Under the pieces are notes generated by a model that was not told the DNA's origin, ran no database searches, and saw only the letters and a list, made by a program, of their open reading frames with translations. A DNA stretch of 64,000 nt from contig NC_079478.1 in NCBI RefSeq assembly GCF_026230105.1, positions 34,735,653 to 34,799,652 on the forward strand. Direction: 5' to 3'. The position numbers were made by a program, and so were the translations under genes. Positions 22,776-33,811 of this stretch are shown piece after piece. The stretch comes from Diorhabda sublineata. Lineage: Eukaryota; Arthropoda; Insecta; Coleoptera; Chrysomelidae. The number at the start of each line of letters is the position of its first letter. Within the stretch, counting starts at the first letter, position 1.

Positions 22776-23140
22776 AAATTTCGTTGATTCGGATTCAGGA
22801 GAATACACGCAAAATATTGAAAGAATATGGCGTGCTGCACGTGGTGGTATTCCAAAATAGGGACGAAGTGATTATCACATGGCTGGATACATCGTTGATT
22901 TTCTTTTTCGTCGAAGGTATCCTTCACATAGCGATCGTACCCATGCACTTTTCAATGCGATCAAATTATTCCACGATAATAATAAATAAGTTTTCGAATA
23001 TACTGAAAATTTTTGTTTTTTTTTATCGATTTAATTTTATTTTTTGGTCATGCGCCACTATAATAACACAAGCTATGATGTTTTCTTTCCATGGGAATTC
23101 ATAAAAAAAATTTCGGCTCGATTACAGCAGGAGCCCCACT

Positions 23141-23637
23141 AATCATATTTTTGAAAATATTATGTAGTTAACTTAAAACTGATTTAACTCTAAAATCAAT
23201 ACTTAAATTAAATAAAATTTTGGTCAAATTTGTTTTTAATTTCTAATAAAAAAATTTGATGGTGTCGTAAAAGTTTTGGTGAGAGCTTTTAGGTATTTAC
23301 TGTTAATCGGAAATGATTAATTGTAAAATTATATGCGGTTAATAAACGCCGTATGTTGTTCAGGTGTGTGTTTTTTTAGAGAAAGCAGACCATGGACGCA
23401 ACGTAACGCCTATGACTGTTGGAGGTCTTGACGTTTTCACTGACGATTCGGCCTTCGGCAGTCGCATGATTTCTTGTGTCATTTCGAGATAAATTTATGG
23501 ACAGGTTAATAGGGTGAATTTAACTAATTTATAAGTAGAAATTAATGAAAATTTATACATTCTTCGATAATTATGTAAATACTGTAATTTATTTTTTTTA
23601 ATAGTCGAGTTCATATCATTCAAAACGTATTTATATA
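23141..23637. other. no recognisable gene
   Basis: AT-rich with a short GC-richer stretch at 23390-23470 that I cannot assign. Confidence 0.45.
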
Positions 23638-24699
23638 CTAGCTGATCCAGCAAACGTTGTTCTGCCATATAAATTATAACTACGAAATATTTTTCAATAT
23701 GGAAAATATTCAAATCAAAATTTTTGATAGCTGTCTAGACATCAAAAATAATTATTCACATTTTTACTATCAAATTGGGCGAGAATATACCACGCATAGT
23801 TGTCCTCGAAGGACTTGTTGATCAGTTCCTCTTCGTCTTTTTACTATGAATCTACGCGTTTCTCTTTGTTCTAATTGTCTCTGTTGATTTCGTTCATCTC
23901 GCGCCTTTTGTACCTGTTAATAAATCAAATTAAAATACTTATTTGTGTGAAACATTCACTCAATATTGCTTATTATTTGACTTACCTTTCACAATAATAG
24001 AACACGTATATTTATTAAACACGTACACGTTTCTGTTTTGATTTAAAACTATTTGCAAAAAATGTTAAGTACAATATGTACAGGTACGATAATGACCGTT
24101 TTTAGTGGGAGCTTAAAACTGCCATTTCAGTTATTAATAAATAATTATTTCAGTTGAACTTAATGATAAATTTACGATGAGAATTGCTCAGAAAAATCTA
24201 AATGATACGTATAATAGTCACTGCTACGATCGATACAAAAAGGAATTGAAATTATAAATAAGAATTTATCGTAACTATTATATTCCATTGTCATCTTGCA
24301 ATTTTATTGCGGATCTGTGCTTAAAATTAAAAAATAAAAACATCGCAATGGAAAAATAGGGGTTGATCGTATAAGGGTGGAAATCTCAGAGTAATATAAT
24401 ATTTTTCATTCTAAGTTATGACAAAGAAATAAAAATCTTGTCAAAAAAGTTTATAATAAACAAATAAAAAATAGAGTTGATCGTAGAGGGTTGAAAATTT
24501 AGAGTTGTATGTATTTTTAAATGCTGTACTATAAAAAAATAAAAAAATTAGGGGTGGACTACCCTTAACATTTAGGGGGATGAAAAATAAATGTTGTTCG
24601 ATTCTCTGACCTACCCGATATGCACACAAAATTTCATGAGAATCGGTCAAGCCGTTTCGGAGGAGTTCAATTACAAACACCGGGATTTTATATATTAGA
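23638..24699 (-). mobile_element. non-autonomous Helitron
   Basis: Read on the minus strand it begins TCTAATATATAAAATCCCGG and ends AACGTTTGCTGGATCAGCTAG followed by T. This is the TC...CTAG organisation, with a small palindrome (AACGTT) near the 3' end. Internal phrases such as TCCGAAACGGCTTGACCGAT belong to a family I know as widespread in insects. No coding capacity. The base before the 5' end is T, not the usual A, so the exact 5' border may be eroded. Confidence 0.75.
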
Positions 24700-24700
24700 A

Positions 24701-24717
24701 CCTAACCTAACCTAACC
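24701..24717 (-). repeat. (TTAGG)n-like run at Helitron border
   Basis: Three CCTAA units plus CC directly abutting the Helitron 5' end. Confidence 0.55.
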
Positions 24718-25113
24718 AAACTTTCTTAACCCATGGCTCCCTTTCAGTATAAACATGGCATGGCGGCGCATCTTATATAATTTTGCATTGCATTACATTA
24801 CATTTTTAATTTCTCTCATAGTTAATTGTTAATATATTATTACATAGCAAACATATTAAAAAACATTGTTGCAACACACAATTCAAGATTTCTAACATTT
24901 CTCACAGATTGGTCAGTTGCTGACAAAGTTTACCTTGTTTTTACAGAGGTCAAGAAATAACATTTAACTTTAACAATTTACAAGAGTTGTAATAATACAC
25001 GATTTACTGACAAAAATTAAACTTGAAATAAACATTAGGAAAACGGAACTAATTTTCTGAGACACGGCGGCGCCCTTGGCACTAGCTCGTGGCGTACAGT
25101 TTGGGAACCACTG
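24716..25113. mobile_element. hAT-type MITE
   Basis: The right end, inverted, reads CAGTGGTTCCCAAACTG, a typical hAT terminus. The left end TTCTTAACCCATGGCTCC resembles the opposite hAT end, but its first bases are eroded. About 400 bp, no coding capacity. An 8-bp target duplication could not be confirmed. Confidence 0.6.
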
Positions 25114-25127
25114 TATTAGAAAAAAGA

Positions 25128-25950
25128 TTTTGTTGAATTTATTTATAAATGAATTGCTGATCGTTAGTCTCGCTAAAACTGGAGAACGGCTAGACCGATT
25201 TGGTTAATTTTGATCTTGAATTAAGTCCAAAATGTGAATGAATTTTAAAATGCTCGGATCTAAGTAAAAACAAGTTTTTTCTTTGATATTTTGTCACAAA
25301 TTAAATTTCTGATCGCAACCATAATATTTGACATCCAACTAATATGTCGATCCATCCTCATACAAATAATGCATCCTTCTATCTTTGTGAGCTACGTGCG
25401 CGAGAACTGTCTTTACTTCGGTGATCCTTTGTGATAGTGACACCTCGACCGGATTAATCACATTATCCACATATTTCTGTCACATCAAGATCAACAATAG
25501 AGATGTCGAGGATCTCAATGCGACCAGTCAGAATTTTCTTCCGGGACAATTGGTTTCCTTCAAATCAGTTTTTAAATTCACTGGAATCACCTGGATTACA
25601 ACCTCACAATTTGCAGTTATCAGATCAGTTATCATCATGCTGCGTAACATTTTAATTAACCTCGACATGGAACAAGACTTGCTGTGAAATAGGTGGTGAA
25701 TAACGTCATTGAGGCAACAATCATGAAGGGAAAATACCAATGAGATGATTTATTGATGATTCCAACAGATTCACCATTCGATTTTAAACGATTACAATTT
25801 CCGGTATGTCTGGCCTTTGCGATAACCATAAATAAATCGCAAGGCCAGTCGTTGGAAGTTTACGGAATCAACTTGGAGTTTCGCGCGTCGGAAAACCGAA
25901 TTTTTTGTTTATTTACCCACCACAAAACAAAACAAAAAATATAGTTCTCT
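25128..25950 (+). mobile_element. Helitron remnant with Pif1-like helicase C-terminus
   Basis: 25160-25210 (TCTCGCTAAAACTGGAGAAC) is noncoding sequence I associate with Helitrons. From about 25440 the plus strand has broken replicase/helicase frames. FLNSLESPGLQPHNLQL comes first; after a frameshift VIIMLRNILINLDMEQDLL; then PFDFKRLQFPVCLAFAITIN and KSQGQSLEVYGINLEF (25770-25890). These are the last Pif1 helicase blocks. Several frameshifts and stops: non-functional. Confidence 0.8.
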
Positions 25951-26380
25951 GTTGTGAAAATAAGCAACATCATTTTTAATGTAATTTGCTTGGCGAAATT
26001 TTTCTCTCTTTAAAATAGATTCTGCCTTTTTAAGAGCTGTCTTCTATCTTATTTTTGAAAGCGTTTTATTCAATATTATTTCATTTTCAATCAACGAATC
26101 ATGTGTACGAGATAAGTCGTAAACTAAATTTTGTAGTAGAAGTGACAGTGTTAGTGCATAGAACTAACTAAGTGCAAGAACATAGCTACTACGTTGGAGA
26201 TGGTTGAAGAGCTCCATGCCAGCGATCTCATGGTGCGATTTCCTTGATCACATGTTTGTATAAGGGGCGCTACTCAAGAATATGTCAAATCTGAAATTGC
26301 CACCATAAAGCCGGACATTTTTTATGGCGAATGTACTCAGAACGTATTGTCATACGAGTGTTTATAGATACTTGAAACAT
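25951..26380. other. no recognisable gene
   Basis: Nothing identified. Confidence 0.5.
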
Positions 26381-26399
26381 TCATCTTGATTTTCTGGAA

Positions 26400-27060
26400 A
26401 TTGAACCAGCAGCAGTACGCCGATCAACTCGCTTCGAGCCACTTCGTGTTCGCTGGTTTTCCGAATTCGATTGAGGTCGCACTAAGCTATAATATGAATT
26501 TCCATGCTTGGTGTAAACTGATATTGCAAGATCGTCATGTGACATGAACATTTGGCTGTCAAAAAGATTTGTTCGCATAATTTGACAATTGGCGCAAAGA
26601 AATAATGAGAGACGTCTACGAAATGGTGTAAAGCGACGAATCGTGGATCTATGCCCAGGAAACCAAAACTAAACAACAATGGACTGTATGGGTCTTTCAA
26701 GACCTTTCGGAATAACTGGACAAATCGTCACCGTTTTATTAGGATAACGTAGAACGGTTAATTCTAAATGGTACACTAGCATTTGTTAACCAGAAGTGTT
26801 CGAAAGAATCAGGAAGATCAATCGCAGACTTTGCACACATCAATTCAAACAAAAACGTTTTGGAACACACAAAACAACATAACGAATTGACGGGTCATCC
26901 GCCGTATAGCCCTTATTTGGCATCCCATGAGTTCTTCTTCCCGCAAATCAAAAATAAAGAAGCAGTTGATGCTTTGAAATCACAGGAGGTACCTCAATCG
27001 GAATGGAAAAAAAGCTTCGAAATTTGTTATAAGTAACTGGTTTAATCGTGTGCCTTTCTT
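26400..27060 (+). mobile_element. decayed mariner-like transposase
   Basis: The plus strand reads in broken frames QYADQLASSH, LILQDRHVT, SDESWIYAQETKTKQQWTVW (first catalytic Asp region), a damaged middle, then GHPPYSPYLASHEFFFPQIK and EVPQSEWKKSFEICYK. The second Asp block (HHDNASxH) is altered. Same family as 10820-11254 and 40510-41230. Confidence 0.85.
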
Positions 27061-28045
27061 AGTTATCATGGTCTTGTTTTTGGTTATGACATCGTTTTGT
27101 TTTTATTATTTACTATCAAACGAAACTTGTTATTATTAGTTAAATTGCTATTACATTTTTTTCATGTTGTCTGTTTAAAGATATATTTTCGAAAAAGTGG
27201 TAAGCGATTAATTTAACAACAACAACATTATTTAGAATTTTATTGGTCGATAAACTGAGTTATAAAATTGTGAAAAAGCGTGTTTGTTTTTTGAATCCAA
27301 TTAGATTAAATTTACATTAGATTTTATTACCAATTTAACTGACCTATGTTGAACTATATTATTAAAGAAAGTACGAGAAGTATATTATATTTTGATCTCC
27401 CGATGTTTATTTTCAGTTATTCCAATAAAGAGATCTTTATTTTGAATATAATGTGGAATTTTCCATTAAAATATGAAATTATATGAAACTTTGAAAGATA
27501 TATTGATTTACAAAATATCCATTTGCTATTTTTACGTAATTTATGATTATATTTGTTTATTTTGTAATGCCAATTACGTCTGAATCCAAATGAAAATACG
27601 TTGCAGGTTTATGCGAATAATTAAATCAATGCAAAACATATGTACGGTTTATAAACCGTCTAGTTTTACCGACAGATCTATACCATATTCTTGAAAATCA
27701 TTTCAGAATATATTTTTTTCAAATAATAAATTTATCGTAGTTGTTAATATACATAGACTCTACGAGAACTATTAACCTTTTTACTGCTAGTATTACTTTT
27801 TAGATAATTTCTTAATTCCATTAGAATGCGTTTATGGGACTATTTTAATCAGTTGCAGCAGTCAGATGATGAAAATCTTGCGCCCGACTTATATCAGAAG
27901 TCTGCTTAAAATCTATATGAAATTGCATATTATATATCCGCTAAAATAGTGTCATAAGTCAAAAAATTAGAAAATCTACCATGTCTCCACTAGGAAGTGT
28001 GAAAATTTTAACGGTAGGTTACGATTTGTTATAACAACCTCCCAA
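27061..28045. other. AT-rich, no gene
   Basis: No coding or repeat structure recognised. CAGGGGTCGGCAACC at about 28049 resembles a hAT terminus, but no partner was found. Confidence 0.45.
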
Positions 28046-28123
28046 CGACAGGGGTCGGCAACCCTACAAAAAGTTTATGATATTGATTACCAAACAACAA
28101 AACGCTTCTACTCCTATTGTGGT

Positions 28124-29098
28124 CTATAAATTAATTCGTGCGTTTTTTTTTTCAAAATCAAAATTTTGCCCATTTGAAGCTATGACCTTTTCCAATCTTT
28201 CTGGCAATTTGTGGATCCCATCCCATAAGAACTCCGCCGGCTTCGCAACCACGAATGAATCAAGCCAATTTTTGATATCTTGCCTCGATGTAAACCGTTT
28301 TCCAGTGAGAGCGTTCTGCATCGACCGGAACAAATGGTAGTCAGAAGGGACAAGGTCTGGGCTATAAGGCGGGTGAGGTAAAACTTCCCATCCTCTGTGG
28401 GGCCGAGCGTTGTCATGATGGAAAATTATTACTTCGTATCTGGTCGCATATTTCGGGCGTTTTTTGGCTACTGCTCTCTTCAAAACGGATAAATTATGTT
28501 CTGTAGCGTTCTCCATTGATGGTTTCACCCGGATTTAGCAGCTCATAATACAGCACACCCTTCTGATCCCACCAAATAGAGAGCGTTAACTTCGCGCCAT
28601 GGATATTCGGTTTTGCCGTTGAATTGGCTAGTTGGCCGGATTTTTTGATCTTGGGGATGTCGTAATGGATCACCAGTAACAATCCGATGCAAAAATGACT
28701 TCCTTCTGCAGCATTTTGGACATGCAAAGCCGCCTTTCGACGTCTCTTGGCTTGAGTTTATGTGGAACTCAATTTCCTTGCTTTCGAATATATCTAGCTG
28801 CTTTTAAACGTTTTGAAATGGCTGCTTGAGTGACACCCAAAGATTCTGCGAGCTCTTCTTGTGTTTAGCAACAATCTTCATCGAGTTCATCCAGCTCTTC
28901 ATCTTCAAACTTTTTTGGCGGTCCAGGACGTCCATCGTCTTCTAAGCCAAAATCACCACTTTTAAATCGTGTAAACCACTTTTGGCACGTTCGCTCAGCT
29001 AAAGCATGTTCACCATAAACTTCAACCAAAATACGATGACTTTTGGCAGCATTTTTCTTCATTTTAAAGTAATGAAGAAGAACTCCACGGAAAAACAC
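28124..29098 (-). mobile_element. mariner transposon, transposase in three broken frames
   Basis: The minus strand reads from about 29098. HALAERTCQKWFTRFKSGDF and GRPGPPKKFEDEELDELDED come first, then a stop, then QEELAESLGVTQAAISKRLK and PHKLKPRDVERRLCM. FLHRIVTGD follows (first catalytic Asp; the flanking Glu-Lys-Trp is lost), then STAKPNIHGAKLTLSIWWDQ. After a frameshift come IIFHHDNARPH (second Asp) and LPHPPYSPDLVPSDYHLFRS (third Asp). The C-terminus is LPERLEKVIASNGQNFDF. Only about 23 residues separate the second and third Asp instead of 34. Non-functional, but younger-looking than most here. Confidence 0.93.
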
Positions 29099-29274
29099 TT
29101 TTTATTGTTGTTAACGCTTCAAATGAATGACATATATTGAAAAGACGTACAATAACAGTAGCTTTCCAATGCATGTTCGGAATATTGGAATAAGTTACGC
29201 CATCTCTTATCAAACTGCGCAAATTAAGTTATAGTGAAACAGAATTTCGAGGTTTATTTTGATCTGAAAGGCAT

Positions 29275-29800
29275 TTTTACACGGCATTCGCTATATCTTC
29301 CCCTCTAATTTTTCCCGAGAACGATATCAAATCTAGAAGTTCTCCTTTTGTATCTTGGGAAGATATATATCTGACAAACAAAACAACATATGCCGTGTCG
29401 CATGACTCATCGATAGAAAGTGATAAGACAGAAGAAAGCTGAATATCTTCAACCTGTAAATATGTCGAAGACATTCTAGCTATTCTGTCTTGTACTGTTC
29501 GGATAATGCTAATCTCCCTGGTTTGCTTTTGAAACCACCAAACAGTTCTTTAGACATATTTCGACATATTCACCATCTGTGAATGGTTTTCCTTTGTTGG
29601 CAATTTCCAATGATACCGCGAAGCTTGCGTCCAATTACTTCGCAAGGAGTTCGATTGCTGTTTTTGATTTTGGAGCTCGTCGACAGCTTTTTTTTCATTT
29701 TTTCCCGGTTGGATATTTACTAGATATGTTTTTAGTGAGGTGTCTATCTAAATTTGATGTCTTATTGTTGCGGGTTTTTCGTGGCAACTGAGACAAGTGA
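29275..29800 (-). mobile_element. hAT-family (BED finger, ZBED/GTF2IRD2-like) gene remnant
   Basis: On the minus strand TSNLDRHLTKN resembles the His end of a BED zinc finger. Then KPFTDGE-like sequence, and MSSTYLQVEDIQLSSVLSLS, IDESCDTAYVVLFVRYIS and GELLDLISFSGKIRGEDIAN follow. This is the beginning of the hAT RNase H-like core, with the SLSIDES acidic block. The rest of the transposase is missing. Frameshifted. Confidence 0.7.
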
Positions 29801-30560
29801 CATATGAATGCGAACGACTCCGTTCAATTCCGATTGAATTTTAGATATTCTTCTTTTTCTTTATTTGCCTGCTAACCAACGTGATGACGTGTGTCACTGG
29901 GGAGGAAGCGAAAAATTCGAGTACAAAGCATTTTTAAATATTAATTTTCGTGGTACCGATATATTATCTTTCGTTATGTCTTAAAAATATCTTTAACAAC
30001 ATCTACATAACAAATCTTATCTCAAATGCCTTCTAGAATGAATCTCTATATGATTATCTACTCTTTCGTCATTTTTGTAAAGAAAATCCCTATCAAAATA
30101 AAATCTAGTGGATTTCTTCGAAAAGTATTTTTAATTTTAGATATACCGTGACATTCCATTAAAACGATCCGGGGCATATTTCATTTTATTGCCTGAGGCT
30201 CTCAAATAGAGGAATTTCGGCATTAAAACGTGTATGATATAGACTTGCCTCCTCATTTTTAAACATGTACAGTGGCGTGGTTTTATAAGTTTAATAAATA
30301 TAACAAATTTCAACAAATAGTAGTATGAACTATAACATTTAAAGCATCAGCGACATGCATATACCTTTTAGAGCCGTCTCAAGTTCTTATTCCACCAGTG
30401 CGCACTCTACAAGTCATCTAGAACCTTGGTTTCTCTTCTTCTTTTCTTTCCTCTTCCTCACTTCAGCACTATTATCTGCTGTCGCAATTTGGCAATTTGA
30501 CGTAACCATCTTGCTTTTTGTGCTCGAACTATTTGCGTTATTAAGGCTTCTTGTACATCA
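29801..30560. other. no recognisable gene
   Basis: AT-rich. The 122-codon plus-strand frame at 30355-30723 is Phe/Leu-rich low-complexity translation and overlaps a dispersed repeat. Confidence 0.45.
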
Positions 30561-30562
30561 AT

Positions 30563-30640
30563 CAATTTCTAGGAAAGCCTTTTATTTATTTGTTCACTTT
30601 CTAGAATCGAATTATCTGGAAATTCTTTGTGTTATTCAGG
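30563..30640 (+). repeat. dispersed repeat fragment (family with 33037-33725)
   Basis: CAATTTCTAGGAAAGC, then TTATTTATTTGTTCACTTTC and GAAATTCTTTGTGT, recur at 33170-33235 and 33514-33590. A more diverged relative is at 45100-45160. Confidence 0.7.
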
Positions 30641-30778
30641 CTTTCTGTATGAGTCTTCTGTTTGTGCGATTGCTCTGCCATATATTTGACCTGAGGATTT
30701 TCCTTTCCCTCATTTTTAGTTAATTCTCATCTTTTCGAGTCACATTCCATGTTTATGAAGCGTATAGAATTGCTACTC

Positions 30779-31392
30779 GTACAGGCTCCTTCACGACGAG
30801 CTGAATCGATATGTATATGGGAAAGTACTGCGAATAGTATTCTGAAAATTTGTTTGCATGGATTTTCCAAAATGCTGGTTTCAGCTAATATAATTTCAGT
30901 TTTTTGAAACTTCCGGTTATACCGGAAGTGGACCCAAACTTCGTTATATTAAAGGGAATGGTGTGGTTGTTATTCAATTTTTGGAATCTACACGAAATTT
31001 CAATATAACTTTATATGAGGCATCGTATGCCTAAAGTCAACCATTTTTTAATTATTTCACATTTTCTAAATTTTTGAACACATGCAGCCCTCCACTAAAA
31101 AAATTATATTTCTAAGTTTAAGTCAGTCAGATGTAATATTTTTGGGATTTGGACTAATAACACTCACAGTTTTCAAAATCTGTGAAAACCTTGACAAAAA
31201 TTTATATAGGATGTTCAGAAAATGGGGCCAAATTTTGCTATTTAAACACTCAATTTTTTCAAATGGTAACCCCCATTTTTCTCTTTACCATAAGATTCAA
31301 CGGTTTAAATTAAGGGGACTTCGTTAATAAATTCATATTTTTCCCATATACATATCGATTCAGCTCGTCGTGAAGGACCCAGGACCCTGTAC
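30779..31392. mobile_element. MITE with 38-bp perfect terminal inverted repeats
   Basis: 30787-30824 (starts TCCTTCACGACGAGCTGAAT) is exactly mirrored by 31340-31377. The outermost bases are GTACAGG on the left and CCTGTAC on the right, so the target is a TA duplication flanking CAGG...CCTG, as in Tc1/mariner-type insertions. The right end has about eight extra bases that repeat GGTCC. About 0.6 kb. A small hairpin (AACTTCCGGT/ACCGGAAGT) lies at 30906-30930. It may carry a short Leu-rich frame but no transposase. Confidence 0.85.
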
Positions 31393-32830
31393 AATTATTT
31401 CTTACTTTATGAGTTTGATTGCCCTTGAAAGGTTTTTGTTCTTAGTATTTTTGGTAGCCTTTAGGGATTCTCTTATTTTTTGCTACTTCTCCATGTATTT
31501 TGTTTTTTTCCGCTCCATCCAGAACCTTTTCCATTTTTTTCTTCATTTTTGTTTATAACATTGTCATTGGCATATGCTTAATGGTCAAAAATGAAGCATA
31601 TTGTTTGCTTGTTACTTTTTATGTCGTATTTTCGAAAGAATCGCCTTGTCTTAGTCCTTTTTTCACTATAAATTCATCCGATTAATAGTGTTTCATCAAC
31701 CTGCATTGGCCAATATAAATTTAATGAGAATTCTCGATTTCTTTTACCAATTATGCCCGATGAAAATTTTGTTCAGGCGAACCTCTGATAGCAGCAACTC
31801 AAATCAGAACTCACAGCTTGTGGTTGGTGGTATTTGAAAAAACGCTGTTGCCAACTCTAATTCCTATAATAATAATAAAATATACTGTGTAACCCTCGTA
31901 TTTAAAGGTACCTTTATCTGACAGTATGAAGCGGAAATTTTCAAACCCTCGTATTAGTACTTCATACAAATTTTCAGGAAACCTCTCCATTAATCTAATA
32001 ATTTTTTCCGCTTCTACTTTTAAGTTCTGATAAATGGGATTCCGAATGGATTTTTAATAATATTTTAACTAATCTAATAAATCTTTTGGGGCTTTGATGG
32101 CTGAACCCGAGCGCCCCATCACGATTTCCTATGTGTTTCGTCAAGCTTTGTTGCTTAATGTCCCCGGAGGATACAATAACTTTTGATGCGAATAATGTAT
32201 TTGTTCAATGGGATCATCCTCTCTCTCATTTTTTTTCCTTACTCCCGGTTATGCTATGGCTCTAATGGAGAAGGAAGCAGGCACGTAATCAGATTTTTTA
32301 TTAGATATATTTTGTCTCGTCTTGACAGGGTTGTGATTCAATCGGAACGTCTAAATAAATGCTGTCACGGTATAATTTAATTTCTGAATGGAATTTGTTT
32401 GTAAACATCTCATCTTTGTTGATGGGTTTGAAACAAAATCGTTTACATCATCTGAAAATTTTGATTATTCCACTGTAAATTACGAAGTGAGTTTTTTCTT
32501 TATTGCTACCACATTTGTAGTACAGCCTAACTCAAAGCACACAAATGAGGTGAAATGGGAAAACCGTCTACTCTCATGATGTATACATTTCGCTTTTATG
32601 CTATGCGTCTTTTGTGGCTTTTTCCTTTATATACTTATATTAAAAACGCGAGCATTTTACTTCAGTTACACAACTAGAGGAAAAATCATGATTTAAAAAT
32701 TCGAAAATTCCCGTATTTCAGTTTCAAAAATAGTTCTGATATTTCATAGATAAGTATTTCAAGTATTGTGTTGTTGGAAGCATTCTCTGCGTCGTTCGAG
32801 ACGATTACTTCAGAGTAGAAGAATTACAGT
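31393..32830. other. no recognisable gene
   Basis: T-rich stretch near 31430-31560. No protein family recognised on either strand. Confidence 0.45.
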
Positions 32831-32834
32831 TATT

Positions 32835-33000
32835 TCTTAAATAAACAGGGCGAATCAAAATTTCATTCACTTCTCAGAACGTCTGTTTAATTTCATTGTC
32901 GCTGCTAAATTCCTTACCCCTTAATTTGGCCTTCAATAAAAAATATTCAGATGGAGCCAGATCAGAAATATTAACTCTGGTGGCGTCCCAGGACAGTTAC
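32835..33000 (-). mobile_element. mariner-like transposase remnant
   Basis: The minus strand reads DLAPSEYFLLKAKLRGKEFS followed by SDNEIKQTF, a stop, and EVNEILIRP. This is the mariner block containing the third catalytic residue (Asp replaced by Glu in PSE). Confidence 0.75.
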
Positions 33001-33036
33001 TGTTACGAACTCGTCCATAAGATAAACCGTGAAGCA

Positions 33037-33725
33037 GGTCCTGTTTGATTATTTCAAAAGAATGGAAAATTTGGGGGACGCACCTGGTACAAACTTCGTG
33101 GAAATCTATAATATTGTTTTTATATGATTTATTTACGCCGGAGATTTGTATTGTTTCCATAGAAGCAATTTCTAGGAAAGCATTATATATATTTGTTCAC
33201 TTTCTAGAACCAATTATCTAGAAATTCTTTTTGTATAGAAACTCGCTTATTCCGATTGAAATAACCAGAAGTGACGGGTAAATAAGTTAGCGAATAGTTA
33301 AGTATTAGTGTACTATTATTATAAATAGTTAGTAGTTTATTGTTTAGTGCATAGTTCTTATGTAAGTATAAAATGATCCGAGGAGCCGGTCCTGTTTGAT
33401 TATTTCAAAAGAATGGAAAATTTGGGGGACGCACCTGGTACAAACTTCGTGGAAATCTTTGATATTGTTTTTATATGATTTATTTACGGCGGAGATTTGT
33501 ATTGTTTCCATAGAAGCAATTTCTAGGAAAGCATTTTATTTATTTGTCCACTTTTTAGAACCGAATTATCTAGAAATTCTTTGTGTATAGCAACTCGCTT
33601 ATTCCAATTAAAATAACCAGAAGTGTCCGGTGAATAAGTTAGTGAATAGTTGAGTATTAGAGAACTATTTTTGTAAATAGTGAGTAGTTTAGTGTTTAGT
33701 GCATAGTTCTATTGTAAGTAAATTA
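33037..33725 (+). repeat. direct duplication, about 335-bp units, offset 351 bp
   Basis: 33037-33370 and 33388-33725 are about 90 percent alike by eye. Both start GGTCCTGTTTGATTATTTC and end in the GTTTAGTGCATAGTTCT region. The AATAACCAGAAGTG and GAATAGTT phrases are typical of untranslated retroelement sequence, and 45206-45370 has a looser relative. Confidence 0.85.
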
Positions 33726-33811
33726 AGTAAGTGAATAAGAAACATTGTGTATAAATTTACCCCAATGTTAAAATAATTAATCATTACAGAACTTTATTAC
33801 AGAATAATATA

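Larger units (their letters stand above)
22140..23140. mobile_element. inverted-repeat element (outer), about 1.0 kb
   Basis: Bounded by AGTGGAGCTCCTGCTG (22140-22155) and its near-perfect inverse CAGCAGGAGCCCCACT (23125-23140), with one mismatch in 16. Contains the inner inverted-repeat element 22179-22696, a (CCTAA)4 run, and a 106-codon plus-strand frame (22784-23104) that I do not recognise. Target duplication is not clear. Confidence 0.6.

Noticed and set aside
28046..28075. hAT-like terminus CAGGGGTCGGCAACC
   Set aside because: No opposite end or target duplication found; too short to call alone.
30355..30723. 122-codon open frame that could look like a membrane protein
   Set aside because: Composition follows the T-rich sequence and the frame overlaps a dispersed noncoding repeat.
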